Shown here: positions 35,080 through 45,806 of the stretch, piece by piece
Layout: each line of letters starts with the position of its first letter
Position numbering within the stretch: position 1 is the stretch's first letter
NCBI RefSeq assembly: GCF_963855985.1
Contig: NC_087106.1
Span: 8,539,001-8,603,000, forward strand
Origin: Ostrinia nubilalis
Taxonomy: Eukaryota; Arthropoda; Insecta; Lepidoptera; Crambidae
DNA length: 64,000 nucleotides
Reading direction: 5' to 3'
The notes under the pieces: generated by a model
The model's input: only the letters and a program-made list of their open reading frames with translations
The model's database searches: none
Told to the model about the DNA's origin: nothing
Translations under genes and position numbers: made by a program

Positions 35080-36250
35080 CCACAACGAGGAAGCTCTTGG
35101 CCTGTATCTCACCTGATGGTCAGTGATGATCAGGTTGAGTTGAAATCCACAGTATTTTAACCATCTTCACTCGAATTTATATGACACAAAGTGATTTTTA
35201 CACTATGTGTGTATTACAAGGAATACAATAAATATTATTGTAGCCTCCAATTTGGAGAAAAACTAAATATGAATGTCACGTTGTCTTGTCATTCCCAATG
35301 TAATCAAAACCTTTTATTATTATCTCAATTACATTATGGTCACCCTACTCATTTCGGGTTCGCTTCCTGGTGAGGTCTTGCGATTTAAGGACAAAGCACA
35401 CTTATCAACTCGAAAACGGATCGTAACCTATTCGTACCTGTACCGTAACCTGGTATTATTTGTATGATACTCCTTACTGCAACGCACACTTATCCGCACC
35501 GTAACGTAAACGCCTCACCTCGCGGCGAAAGGCGATACGGTATTGATCCCTTTTCGGGTTGATAAGACTAAGTGTGCTACGACCCTAAGTCGTCATTTGT
35601 CCACCAAATTGAGCCGGGTTCGCTTCCCAGTGGGGTCACGATTTATTAAAGCAATCGTTGTAATATTCGCGAGATTTAATCAAAGAATTCGTTTCATCGC
35701 CAGCTGCGTCTGGATAACGATTGTCATTTTATGGCAAAGCGAAATGACGATTTTAATGGGTTTATTTATTGCCACATAAAAATATTACAAAAAAATATAA
35801 GGATAATGTAGTAGGCAGTTGTTTTCATTTTTTTTGTTTAGTGTTTGAAAGTTGAAACAATTATTTGGTAGACTCTGGGAACCTATAGCTTCAAGAGCAG
35901 ATTTAAATTTGCTTGTAGTAACAACAGAGTCTTATAACAATTACATAAAGAAACGTCAATGAACTGAATTTAAAAATCAAGTTATTATTTATTAATTTTT
36001 AGTATTATTATGATTGTATTAATTAGGAGTGGATTTAATTAATAATCCATCGAACGACACGGGGAATCAAACTAGCAACCTCTGGAATCGGCAGTGAAAT
36101 GAAGCATTGTGTGTATTCTTTGTTGAAAGAAAGAAAGAAAAAAAGAAAAATCTTTATTTGACAACTTAATAGTAAAAAATAAATACATTCATATCATTTT
36201 AGATCACAAACATAAGGAGAAAGAAAAAAGGAAAAAATAATAATAAAGTT
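35080..36250. other. Unassigned, with SINE-like B-box remnants
   Basis: CACCTGATGGTCAGTGATGA (about 35,110) is a fragment of the family at 9,165. GGGTTCGCTTCCTGG (35,358) and GGGTTCGCTTCCCAGTGGGG (35,617) look like B-box regions of tRNA-derived SINEs, with no intact head. No gene was seen. Confidence 0.4.
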
Positions 36251-36252
36251 GT

Positions 36253-36325
36253 CAAAAAGGCCACCCACTCAGTAACGTCTTGGCCCGTCTGCCAAGACAC
36301 TGATTTTCAGTGGGCGCCTTTTTGT
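36253..36325. repeat. Short imperfect hairpin
   Basis: AAAAAGGCCACCCACT and AGTGGGCGCCTTTTT are inverted across about 40 bp. It could be the 3' hairpin of a transcribed repeat: TTTATTTGACAACTTAA at about 36,153 sits upstream. Identity unknown. Confidence 0.4.
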
Positions 36326-36652
36326 TGACGACAATGTAAGTACGTGAATGTTGTAGTTAATAACGACTGTTACCTATATCCCATAACTATTAATATATCA
36401 CACTGTCAATTATTTAATAATTTAATTACTCACCACCGCAATAGTTCCAAATTATTAATTCAAGCCACACTCCCATCTCCAATATCCGGACCTTGTGGGC
36501 GGTTTAATTAATGCGCCCTGAAGGTTTGAGCCCTAGAATTTAGTTATAACTATCAGAACATATCACTGATGACCTTGTACTTTAAGCAAATAAAACTACG
36601 GCAGGTGTTTTCGTTTAAAAAGTGAGATAAGGCTATGGAAGATGTAGGTATA

Positions 36653-36847
36653 GATCGTTTAATCCAGGAAGACGCACCCCACCAGTTTTTGGTCGAGGGA
36701 AGCGCGAGGTGCGGGGAGTTTAAACCGAGCAATACGAGCGTCATTATTGTAGTAAGCGTGTGCACTCATGGATAATTTAGCGTGTACCGATAACACTCAA
36801 ACATTAGCGGAAGAATGGTGGAGCGCGTCTTCGTGGATGAAACGATC
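36653..36847. mobile_element. MITE, GATCGTTTCATCCACGAAGA family, copy 2
   Basis: Ends GATCGTTTAATCCAGGAAGA and TCTTCGTGGATGAAACGATC with TA flanks. The core matches copy 1 (GTGTGCACTCATGGATAATT). 195 bp. Confidence 0.8.
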
Positions 36848-37022
36848 TATTCAGTAGAATACGATTATGTCGATATTACGTCGTACTATCCGGACGTCGT
36901 ACTAAAGAAGTAATTTCTTACGTTGATTCTCAACAAATCAACTAAACACGCGTCGCTATAAGCTGTCGGTCGTTAATAACTGACATCGTACTAAACGGAT
37001 TCTACTAGGGCTTGTCCCTAAT

Positions 37023-37169
37023 GCTTCAACCACACCAACGCGTGCTGATCGCCATCGCCGGCGCGATCAAAGGCCAATGACAGCGTGAACTGTCATAGGT
37101 CGCGCAACCTGTCATTGGCCTTTGATCGCGCCGGCGATGGCGATCTGTACGCGTTGGTGTGTTTGAAGC
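37023..37169. mobile_element. 147-bp foldback MITE
   Basis: GCTTCAACCACACCAACGCG and GCGTTGGTGTGTTTGAAGC, then GATCGCCATCGCCGGCGCGA and its complement. Arms are about 60 bp around a short loop, GC-rich against AT-rich flanks. The target duplication is unclear. Confidence 0.75.
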
Positions 37170-37387
37170 TTAAAAGCAATTAAAATGCAGGGCACAAAAA
37201 TGTACGAGCCTTTAAAGGTATGGTTCAGATTCAGAGTCTATATACTCTAGATTTTACTACCCATTTCTTCTTTACTTGTTATGAAAACTATACTGCTGAC
37301 TTTTATGGCCAATATAACTGAAACTTCAGATTCATTCGTGTCAGTTGAATGGTGAAACCTGAAAACATTTTACTTTTACTTTAGTGA

Positions 37388-37580
37388 TCGTTCGTTCGTT
37401 CGTTTCTGCTAAATGACGTCCACTGCTGGACAAAGGCCTCCAAGGTTTTCCATAATGAACGGTCCTGCGCTGCCCGCATCTAGGCTCTTCCCGCGACCTT
37501 TACCAGTTCGTCGGTCCACCTAGTAGGATGATTGCCCACGCTACGTTTTCCAGCCCGTGGTCGCCACTTGAGAACTTTCT
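37388..37580 (-). mobile_element. RTE-type LINE 3' end, GAAC-tail subfamily
   Basis: (TTCG)n at the left, then TAAATGACGTCCACTGCTGG, GGTCCTGCGCTGCCCGCATC, CCAGTTCGTCGGTCCACCTA and CGTGGTCGCCACTTGAGAAC. This is the minus-strand version of the C-terminal region described at 20,941. The frame is broken. Confidence 0.8.
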
Positions 37581-38208
37581 GAGAGAGAGTGAAAGTAATA
37601 CTATTTTCGTGATATCCCGAAAACTAAATATAGATCAACTGATTTAGGCTATCCTTTACATATGTACAGTATTTAATGTATGTATGTATGTGCCAGCGTT
37701 GCCAGACGTCCCGATTTTGGCGGGACGTCCCGATTTTTAAATCAAATTTAAATGTCCCGCGCGGGACAGGCTCGGTCCCGCTTTTCGGAGAGAACTCGAC
37801 CGTACGTGGCGTACGTACTAAATCTGATTTAAAATATTATTTTTATTGTTAAAATACATTTTCTATAGCTACTTTTGCTATCTTTTGTCACGTAAACGTA
37901 ATTTTAAGTCAAATAAAAAGATAAATATTTGAAAACCTTTGATTATTATACGTTTTTTTACTATGTCCCGCTTCTGACGGAAGAATCCCGCTATTTTCAC
38001 TCAATAGACCGAGAGTCCTGAATGTTAAACAGGTTGATTCCGAATAGATTAAGTATAGACCCGATTCCAAGGGTAATTTGTATTTATTGAAGTTCTATAA
38101 ATAGACTGATCTTCCAGTTTAGTAAACAAATACAACAGAGGTAGATAGATAGTAAGATACTCTTTATTGCACAATACATAAAATTGGCAATTATATTAAA
38201 AAGTATAT
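37581..38208. other. Unassigned, possible old DNA-transposon remnant
   Basis: CCAGCGTTGCCAGACGTCCC, GGCGGGACGTCCCGATTTTT and ATGTCCCGCGCGGGACAGG (37,693-37,768), with ATGTCCCGCTTCTGACGG at 37,964, are repeated CGGGAC motifs in opposite orientations. A hAT-like remnant is possible but not established. (TATG)n lies at 37,675-37,692. Confidence 0.35.
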
Positions 38209-38303
38209 CGTAAAGGTAGAAGGCGCTGCGCTGGATGCAGGCCGCTATCAACCGGTCAAATGGAAATCATTGCGGGAGGCCTATGGCTGAAATGATGATT
38301 ATG
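38209..38303 (+). mobile_element. RTE-type LINE 3' end, ATG-tail subfamily
   Basis: CTGGATGCAGGCCGCTATCA, GAAATCATTGCGGGAGGCC and CTATGGCTGAAATGATGATT. The TTCAGCAGTGGACGTC block is deleted. A tail-only scrap (GCTGAAATGATGATGATG) is at 38,406-38,431. Confidence 0.7.
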
Positions 38304-39664
38304 AACAACAGCATTATTTAGGCGGTCTTATTGCTAGTAATCTCTTACAGACAACCCAGTATCCTCATAATTATTTGTATGAAGTTTCTAAAATGACCGC
38401 ATGAAGCTGAAATGATGATGATGATGATGAAGGATCTTTTGGACCGAGCTGCTTTTCCACCTTTAATTATGTCTGATAGATACTCAGTAATTTGTACAAT
38501 AAATAAATGGAGGATAAGCTAACCTTTTAGCACGATTTGACCAGGATTAAAAAGTCGAATTATAATCTTCAACAAAAATAACTAAAAAGGTCGAATACAG
38601 AATAGAAAATATGAACCGAAAAAGCGAAACCGATTTCTCATTCAATTTATTCATCGCCTTTCATATTTAATCCGTATTTGGACTAGGAATTCTGTACCAG
38701 TTGGGAATTCGTTGAAAATGCGGGGTGAAAAACTAGAAAAAGCTTTTTGTCTGTTAATATGACTCTTTTAAGGTGTTCTCTGGACGAAAAACATAGCCAA
38801 TACACACTCGTCTGTTTGTCTCTTTACCTTTTGAGTCAATTGCTGAAAACCAGCACCCGCTGAAAACCAGTGTCGACCAGGCGCCGTGTCGCGGCGTGTC
38901 TCGACTTATGCTGAGCGGGCCTTATGCCTTTTTGGCATGATTATTATATTTGTATAGCTTAAGTTTGTTATTTATTTTGTGTCAAGTAAAGATTTTCTAT
39001 TCTATTCTATTCTAATTGGCAGTAGAAATCGCTTACCATCAGATAGATGATGATCCACATGCCCGTTTGTCTTAATATAGTAAACAAGCTTTTTCCCGCG
39101 GTTTCGCTCGGGTTAAACTTTGGAATCACATTTCATCCCTTTTACGGGATGTAAAATCTTTGCTTAGTGAATTTATTAGTCATTTATGTTGACTGAAATA
39201 AAAAATCCAAGTACCCATTTGCCAAAGCAAATCTGTCTCAAGTTGTAATCAACACCCTGTATAATTAAGTTGTCCTTTAAAAATGACCAGCCAACACTGT
39301 TATCTAACTCGGGTCACCTCCGACACTCATTAGCTTGACATATAGCTCAGTCAGAGCTTCATTAATTTTAACAAGAGATTGCGATAACACAATAACTTAT
39401 AGAAGGCTCAGTCTAAAAGTTATAAAAGTAATTTATTTTCTGCGAATAGGCTTTTAAAAAGCGCTTTTAACTTTTTGGCTGTTTTTCACAGTACATAACT
39501 TGACTGCAGTAACACAAGGCTTAGTAAGCTCATCTAAATGAACTAGCCTTTGCCCAAGGACTTGCCCGCGTTTTGAAATTCAGTTTCTGACAGATAAATA
39601 ATAAATATTTATTGTAGCCTGTATTTTATTCTGATGTATAAAGTTCTATCACTGTTTAGTTGCT
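38304..39664. other. Unassigned, includes a LINE-like (TTCTA)n tail
   Basis: TTTTCTATTCTATTCTATTC (38,993-39,013), preceded by GTGTCAAGTAAAG and TTTTTGGCATGATTATTAT, looks like the 3' end of another LINE family. Near 39,091 TTTTTCCCGCGGTTTCGCTCG resembles a minus-strand Helitron-like end. No gene was seen. Confidence 0.4.
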
Positions 39665-39818
39665 GGCAGGCCTTCTTCTAGGTAGACTGACGATCTTGCG
39701 ATGTGCCTTCACCAGATCGTCAGTCACTTAGTGTGGCCTGGATGCGGGCAGCGCAGGACGTTGTGGATATCCTTGGATCGTTTATCAAAGCGTTTGGCTG
39801 AAATGAACCAACAAACAA
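39665..39818 (+). mobile_element. Rearranged RTE-type LINE 3' end
   Basis: GGCAGGCCTTCTTCTAGGTA (plus sense) is followed by CCAGATCGTCAGTCACTTAG in inverted sense, then plus sense again (GGATGCGGGCAGCGCAGGAC ... TTGGCTGAAATGAACC). A small internal inversion or foldback of about 35 bp is the simplest reading. The BEL/Pao insertion begins 46 bp downstream. Confidence 0.6.
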
Positions 39819-39858
39819 AATGTATGGGCTAAGTGACTCTTCTGCGTCTATTTCTGTT

Positions 39859-39863
39859 ATGCT
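39859..39863. repeat. Left target-site duplication of BEL/Pao insertion (ATGCT)
   Basis: ATGCT immediately before the 5' LTR is repeated immediately after the 3' LTR at 46,030-46,034. Five bases is a normal length for BEL/Pao integration. Confidence 0.9.
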
Positions 39864-40086
39864 TGTCCACATCCGTAGATGTAAACACGGCTTAATTTCA
39901 TACTGAATGTGTCTAATGTGTCTATGCCTTATTTTTATGATTAATGTTGGCAACACTAAAAAATTATATGGGCTCTTCCTCATCACACTCTCACCAACTC
40001 GTACTGGTTTTTGTAAATATTGTGTTTTTATAAATAAAAGTCAAGATTAAAGTACAAAATCTTATTATTTGTATGTTCCACGAACA
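39864..40086 (+). repeat. BEL/Pao 5' LTR
   Basis: The 223-bp repeat starts TGTCCACATC and ends CCACGAACA (TG...CA). An AATAAA lies at 40,033-40,038. I found no difference from the 3' LTR by eye. Promoter activity is expected of an LTR but no clear TATA box is placed. Confidence 0.95.
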
Positions 40087-40090
40087 TAAA

Positions 40091-40102
40091 TGGTGCCGAA
40101 AC
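40091..40102 (+). other. Primer-binding site of the BEL/Pao element
   Basis: TGGTGCCGAAAC, four bases after the LTR end, begins with TGG as required to pair with a tRNA 3' CCA end. The tRNA species is not assigned. Confidence 0.8.
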
Positions 40103-40387
40103 TCTATAAACAAGCTTCGACAAAAAACTTCGAGCAACGAAACCACACCTTCGCCGGCCGGCAAGAAAAGTAAGCTGATTTCACTGCATATTGCTGAACA
40201 TACACTTGCACAAGAATAAATAAATCAAAGGCCAATCAATACACTATTGTGCCATATTGATTTGCAAGTCGCAGTAGCCAAAAGTGAACAATTTTATTCA
40301 ACTTTGCAAGAAAATAACCGTCCGCCATTTTGGTTCCCTTTACTTTGCATCGAGAAAAAATATTACCACGCCCTGCCATTTTTCGCC

Positions 40388-43300
40388 ATGACCATGGATA
40401 GCGATTCGGCTGAAAAGGAAGTGGACAAGAACGCAAGGAAAGGTATCATAAGAAAAATCGCACAGTGTAAAGCGTCGTTGACAAAGGCAGAAAATTTTAT
40501 CCGCACATTGGAATCGCCAATCAACAAGGACGTAGTATCTGCGCGGCTACAACAACTGCAGGAGGTGCTGCCAAGGCATGAGCAGCTACTGATCGAATTA
40601 AGTACTTTGGACGACACCCTTGATGAAGACTATTTCGGAAACGACGCGTTCGAGGACCGGTATTTGGCGATCGTGGCGAGCCTTCGAGGCCTACTGGCGC
40701 CGCAGCCGCCGTCGCCGGCTCCAGCATCGGGCGCGCAGCAGTCTACAGACGCGTGCGCTACCAGCGTGAGGCTGCCAGAAATAGACATTCCTGCGTTTGA
40801 CGGCAAGGACTACACAAAATACCACTCGTTCATCGAACTCTTTAGTGCAGTGATAGATAATAATTCTAAATTAGCCGCAATTCAAAAGCTTTTCTATCTT
40901 AGAAAATACTTAAAAGGTGAGCCATTGTCATTAATCGAAGGATTACCCGTCACCGGGGACTCGTATGGAAAAGCTCTTGAATTGTTGAGAAATAGATATG
41001 ACAATAAGTTTCTTATTATCACTAACCATGTACAAGAGCTGCTAGACTTCAATCCACTAGTAAAGGGAGCGGCTACCAATTTAAGAGAGTTAGTGTCACA
41101 TGCTCGCCAGCACTTAGGTGCACTGAAAACATTAGGACAACCGACTGACAGCTGGGACATGATAGTTTTACCCATTTTGTTGCGAAAGGTCGACCAGTTT
41201 ACTTGCAGAGCCTATCATTCGGAGCGTGACACCACAAAGCTGCCCCTACTGGATGACTTCTTCGCTTTTGTGGAGCGGAGAGCTAGCAGCTTCGAGGAGA
41301 GCCAAAGAAGTGAAGGTAAGAGCAACAATAATAATAACACTTACAAAACTAAAGTGTCAAACTATGCAAGCAAAACTGCCACACAGTCGTGGTCTTGCAA
41401 ATATTGTAGTGAGCAAACACATAGATTATTCAAATGTGACAAATTTCTAGCCATCTCACCAGAGGAAAGGCTCAATTTCATTTCACAAAATAATTTATGC
41501 AAAATATGTTTCAATTCTCACACAAATAAATGTAAATTTCACTTCAAATGTGAACAGTGCAAGGACAAATCGCATAATACTCTCTTGCACTGCAATGAAA
41601 AAGTATCAATGCACAGTAATTCTAATGTTAGCACAATATTGCTGCCCACCATCAAGGCCAAAGTGCTCTGCCGGGATGGCAAATCACACAAAGTAGTCCG
41701 GGGACTAGTTGACAGTGGCAGCCAAGTGTCATTTATGACAGCTGACTTAGCAAAAGCATTGCAATTACCGCTAATTGATAGCAATTTAAATATCACAGCC
41801 TTGGGGAAACAAAACAAAACAACCTCAAAAGCTGTCAATGCTGAATTTGTGTCACTTCAAAATAATTATAAGTGCCAAGTTAATTGTTCCATAGTGGACC
41901 AAATTACAACCAAGCTGCCACAGCAACAAGTAAGCTGGCAAAATATACAGCTGCCAGACTCTGTGGTGCTTGCAGATAGTGACTTTGACACTCCGGGAGA
42001 CATTTCATTTCTGCTGTCAGCGGACATATTCTTCCAAATATTGCTGCCTCGCAAAATCAAGCTGCAAAATAGTAATTTGTATCTTATTGATACCCAGTTT
42101 GGTTCAATATTGTCAGGTGAAGTAAACAATAGTGAGTTTTGTGCATCCAGTCACCATGTCACCTTGCATGCTATATGTGACAACAATGTTGATCACCTCC
42201 TACAAAAGTTTTGGGAGACTGAAATGGTCCCTGAAACGAAATTGGAGGTTACAGCAAAGCAGGATGCCTGCGAAGCCGAGTTTAAAAGCTCGGTACAGCT
42301 CACCAGCGAGTTTCAGGTGTCCCTCCCGCTCAAAGTCCCCGTAGATCAGCTAGACCTAGGAAATACATTTCCTATAGCATCAAAAACATTAAATGCCATC
42401 GAAAAAAGGTTAGCCAAAGATGATCAATTAAATAGAAATTATAATGACTTCATGAATCAATACATAGAAATGGGTCATGCAAAGGTCATCCCACTGTGCC
42501 AGTCAAATTTAAAAAATGCATATTTCATGCAACACTTGCCAGTCATAAGGAACGATAAAAAGACCAATAAAGTAAGAGTTGTTTTTAATGGTAACACAAA
42601 AGCTAGTTCGCAGCATCAAAGTTTAAATGATGTTTTGCTGAATGGCCCTAAGGTTCAAAAAGATCTCTTTGACATTCTGATTTTATTCAGGTCAATCAAG
42701 TATGTAATGTTAACGGACATCAGGCATATGTACAGAGCTATAAAAATTGATCCATCATTTAGGCATCTACAAAATATATTATGGAAAGATGAAAATAATC
42801 AAAGAATTATTCTGCAATTACAGACAGTCACCTATGGACTCAAGAGCTCAAGCTACCTGGCCACCAGATGTCTCCAGGAGTTAGCAGACCGGTTTGGGAG
42901 CAACATGCCGCTTGCTGCTGAGGTCATCCGGACAGCCATGTACGTTGACGATGCTCTTTTTGGAGCACAGACCATCGATGAAGCTCTTGAGGTAAGAGAT
43001 CAATTTATAGACCTGCTAGGACGTGCCAATCTGCAGCTGCATAAATGGGCTGCAAATGATGACCAATTACTGGCTGGCATACCAGCTGACAAGCAGCATT
43101 TCGAAGAGCATGAGCTCGGTAATGAGGACCTCTCAATGAAAGCTTTAGGGGTCTCATTCAATGTTAGAGATGATGTTTTTAAAGTGTCATGTCCTATAAA
43201 GCGGGTGCAGTCCTGGAATAAAAGGTCCATTTTGAGTGTCATAGGCTCTTTCTTTGACCCCTTAGGGCTCGCTGGGCCAATAATAGTTCGAGCAAAGGAA

Positions 43301-45502
43301 TTTCTACAAAAAGTGTGGAAGGAGAATCTCGAGTGGGACTCGCCCATACCAATGTCATTGCTTAAGGCCTGGTTAACATTCTATGAACAGCTAGAACAAG
43401 TGCCTACAATTTCTGTACAAAGAAACATAAATATAAATAATGCGCAGGTAATACAATTGCTAGGATATTGTGACGCTTCTAGCGTCGCCTACGGCTGCTG
43501 CATATATATAAGGGTTATTCAAGGCAGCAAAGTAACCACAACACTTTTGTGTTCAAAGTCTAGAATTGCTCCAGTAAAAAACGCCTTGACTATACCTAAG
43601 CTAGAGTTAAATGGTGCAGTGTTGCTAGCCAAACTGTATTGCAAAGTCAAAGCAATCTATGCTAAAATTAACTTCAATGCTGTACATTTATTTTCTGACT
43701 CCCAAGTTGTTCTGTGTTGGTTGAAGTCTAGCAGAAATAATATACCGGCTTATGTCAAAAACAGAATAAATTTAATAAATTCAAGTACTACAGAATGTAA
43801 ATGGTTTCACATAGATGGAGCTTCCAATCCAGCTGATTGCTTGTCTCGAGGCTGCAATCCCCAAGACCTGCCATCGAACACCTTATGGTGGCATGGGCCT
43901 CCTCAACTTGACTCACTGGAGTATGAGCCTTCACCATCATTGGCTTCATGCAACCACTTGCTTTGCGAGAGGGGACCTGCCGAGAACGAGCAAGCAGCTT
44001 GTTTGGTTGTGACACAAGAACCACAATTGTTTGAAAAATATTCTTCATGGTTCACTATGCAAAGAATTGTAGCTTGGATATTAAGGTTTAAATTCAATTG
44101 TTTAAATAAACATAATAAAATTAAAGGAAATTTGACTGTAAAAGAATTGTTAAATGCTCAATACAGAATAATTTCTATAACGCAAGGCTTGTATTTTCCT
44201 TCGGAAATATCAAAAATAAAAAATAATTTGCCAATAAAATCTAATTTAAAAGCCTTGGCTCCATTCATAGATGGAAATGGCATAATGAGGGTTGGTGGCC
44301 GGTTGCAAAACGCCCCAGTGCCATACACGCAAAAGCATCCGATTATTTTGCCCAATAAGTGTCATGTCACGAATTCAATTATTCGAAATGAACACTGTGT
44401 ATTAATGCATGCTGGTATCACCCTCGTATTAAGTAGTCTGAAACTTAAGTATTGGATCATTAGCGCCGGTCGCGAAGTAAAGAAAATTATTAACAAGTGC
44501 TTAAAATGTTACAGGTTTAAGGCTCAAGTAGCCAGCCAGTTTATGGGATCCCTGCCCTCCGATCGCGTCACCGAGAGCCACCCGTTCGACAAGGTTGGAA
44601 TCGACTTCTGTGGTCCGTTTCAAGTAAAACAATCGGGCATGCGGAGGGCCGTTGTCACCAAAGGCTACACACTGGTAATTGTTTGCTTCGCCACTAAGGC
44701 TGTCCACCTTGAGCTAGTTTCAGACATGACAACTCAAACATTCTTAGCAGCCTTAAAAAGATTCATTGGCAGACGCGGTATTCCCGCCATTATTAATTGC
44801 GATAATGCACAAACGTTTAAAGGAGCCGACAACGTGCTCCACGACTTGTATAAATTAGTCAATTCCAAAAAGCATCAATCTCAAGTGAGTGTGGCTGCTG
44901 TAGAGAAAGGAATAACCTTTCGCTACATCCCCTCCTACTCCCCCAACCACGGAGGCCTCTGGGAGGCCGCCGTTAAGAGTTTTAAGTTCCATTTCAAAAG
45001 AGTGGTGGGGGAGAATAAATTCACGTACGAAGAATTGACCACTATTTTATCCGAAATAGAGGGTATCCTGAATTCCAGGCCCCTCACGCCGCTTTCAAGC
45101 GACCCTGCAGACCTAACAGCCCTAACCCCAGGACACTTCCTGACTGGTCGTCCACTCATATGTATCCCTGAGCCGGATCTAACCGATATCCCTCTAAATA
45201 GACTAAGATTCTGGAGGCGCTGTACTCAGGTCAAGCAACATTTTTGGAAAGCCTGGTACAGCCAATATTTATCGCAGCTAAATGTTAGAAACAAGTGGAG
45301 CAAACAGTTACCAGATGTGGAAGAAGGCAGTTTAGTTTTACTAAAAGGAGACAACGTTCCCCCGCTGCAGTGGCCCATGGCGCGGGTGACGCGGGTGTTT
45401 CGGGGAAGCGATGGGAGGGTAAGGGTCGCGGAGCTCAAAACCGCTACTGGTCTAACCCGTAGGTCTATTAATAAAATGTGTATCCTTCCCATAGATTATT
45501 AA
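40388..45502 (+). CDS. gag-pol: BEL/Pao Gag-Pol polyprotein
   Basis: The reading frame is open from 40,247 (1,751 codons). The ATG at 40,388 is preferred because of its CGCC context and because the acidic Gag-like N-terminus starts there. Numbering from 40,247: Gag region about 60-350; CCHC knuckle C384/C387/H392/C397 and a second irregular Cys/His cluster to 449; aspartic protease D489-S-G; reverse transcriptase with D824 and YVDD at 899-902; RNase H acids D1076, E1120, D1151, D1197; integrase zinc site H1383/H1388/C1418/C1421; catalytic D1453, D1519, E1573 (in GGLWEAAVKS); C-terminal basic domain to 1751. Family knowledge: Gag packages RNA, and Pol matures the proteins, copies RNA to DNA and integrates it. 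All catalytic residues are present and no stop or frameshift was seen. Length is normal for BEL/Pao. Confidence 0.95.
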   Translation: MTMDSDSAEKEVDKNARKGIIRKIAQCKASLTKAENFIRTLESPINKDVVSARLQQLQEVLPRHEQLLIELSTLDDTLDEDYFGNDAFEDRYLAIVASLRGLLAPQPPSPAPASGAQQSTDACATSVRLPEIDIPAFDGKDYTKYHSFIELFSAVIDNNSKLAAIQKLFYLRKYLKGEPLSLIEGLPVTGDSYGKALELLRNRYDNKFLIITNHVQELLDFNPLVKGAATNLRELVSHARQHLGALKTLGQPTDSWDMIVLPILLRKVDQFTCRAYHSERDTTKLPLLDDFFAFVERRASSFEESQRSEGKSNNNNNTYKTKVSNYASKTATQSWSCKYCSEQTHRLFKCDKFLAISPEERLNFISQNNLCKICFNSHTNKCKFHFKCEQCKDKSHNTLLHCNEKVSMHSNSNVSTILLPTIKAKVLCRDGKSHKVVRGLVDSGSQVSFMTADLAKALQLPLIDSNLNITALGKQNKTTSKAVNAEFVSLQNNYKCQVNCSIVDQITTKLPQQQVSWQNIQLPDSVVLADSDFDTPGDISFLLSADIFFQILLPRKIKLQNSNLYLIDTQFGSILSGEVNNSEFCASSHHVTLHAICDNNVDHLLQKFWETEMVPETKLEVTAKQDACEAEFKSSVQLTSEFQVSLPLKVPVDQLDLGNTFPIASKTLNAIEKRLAKDDQLNRNYNDFMNQYIEMGHAKVIPLCQSNLKNAYFMQHLPVIRNDKKTNKVRVVFNGNTKASSQHQSLNDVLLNGPKVQKDLFDILILFRSIKYVMLTDIRHMYRAIKIDPSFRHLQNILWKDENNQRIILQLQTVTYGLKSSSYLATRCLQELADRFGSNMPLAAEVIRTAMYVDDALFGAQTIDEALEVRDQFIDLLGRANLQLHKWAANDDQLLAGIPADKQHFEEHELGNEDLSMKALGVSFNVRDDVFKVSCPIKRVQSWNKRSILSVIGSFFDPLGLAGPIIVRAKEFLQKVWKENLEWDSPIPMSLLKAWLTFYEQLEQVPTISVQRNININNAQVIQLLGYCDASSVAYGCCIYIRVIQGSKVTTTLLCSKSRIAPVKNALTIPKLELNGAVLLAKLYCKVKAIYAKINFNAVHLFSDSQVVLCWLKSSRNNIPAYVKNRINLINSSTTECKWFHIDGASNPADCLSRGCNPQDLPSNTLWWHGPPQLDSLEYEPSPSLASCNHLLCERGPAENEQAACLVVTQEPQLFEKYSSWFTMQRIVAWILRFKFNCLNKHNKIKGNLTVKELLNAQYRIISITQGLYFPSEISKIKNNLPIKSNLKALAPFIDGNGIMRVGGRLQNAPVPYTQKHPIILPNKCHVTNSIIRNEHCVLMHAGITLVLSSLKLKYWIISAGREVKKIINKCLKCYRFKAQVASQFMGSLPSDRVTESHPFDKVGIDFCGPFQVKQSGMRRAVVTKGYTLVIVCFATKAVHLELVSDMTTQTFLAALKRFIGRRGIPAIINCDNAQTFKGADNVLHDLYKLVNSKKHQSQVSVAAVEKGITFRYIPSYSPNHGGLWEAAVKSFKFHFKRVVGENKFTYEELTTILSEIEGILNSRPLTPLSSDPADLTALTPGHFLTGRPLICIPEPDLTDIPLNRLRFWRRCTQVKQHFWKAWYSQYLSQLNVRNKWSKQLPDVEEGSLVLLKGDNVPPLQWPMARVTRVFRGSDGRVRVAELKTATGLTRRSINKMCILPIDY

Positions 45503-45799
45503 GTAACAAGCCATTTTAAAACTGTTAAATAATTTTTAACCATAGGTTTTTAAGCAAATGTTAACTTGTAGTTATGACATGCGAATTTTATTAAATATTT
45601 ATGGCAATTTTGAGTCTGTAAACTGTGATAACTAAGTAGTAATATGTATAGGGTGTTACTTAAACTTAAGAATAAAGATTTAATTAAGATATAACTTCAA
45701 TTGTATCATGCAAGTCATTACTAATGTAACTTCATGACTATTACTGTAACTGCATAACTATTAATGTAACTGCATAGCTATTTTTGTAACCTTTTGCCC
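45503..45799 (+). other. BEL/Pao 3' non-coding region
   Basis: AT-rich, no ORF. It contains an imperfect repeat of TAATGTAACTGCATAACTAT (about 45,720-45,790, roughly three units). Confidence 0.7.
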
Positions 45800-45806
45800 G
45801 GGAGAA
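45800..45806 (+). other. Polypurine tract before the 3' LTR
   Basis: GGGAGAA directly abuts the TGTCC start of the LTR. It is short, but in the right place to prime plus-strand synthesis. Confidence 0.75.

Noticed and set aside
37693..37985. hAT-type transposon with CAG-like ends
   Set aside because: CGGGAC motifs occur in both orientations, but no 8-bp duplication or defined inverted ends could be fixed, so the family name is not claimed.
40247..40387. Upstream ATG at 40,247 as the Gag-Pol start
   Set aside because: The ATG at 40,388 has the better context (CGCC before it) and the N-terminus after it looks like Gag. The extra 47 codons are probably leader.
43000..43347. 115-codon minus ORF and other antisense ORFs inside 40,247-45,502
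   Set aside because: They are shadows of the BEL/Pao Gag-Pol frame on the opposite strand.
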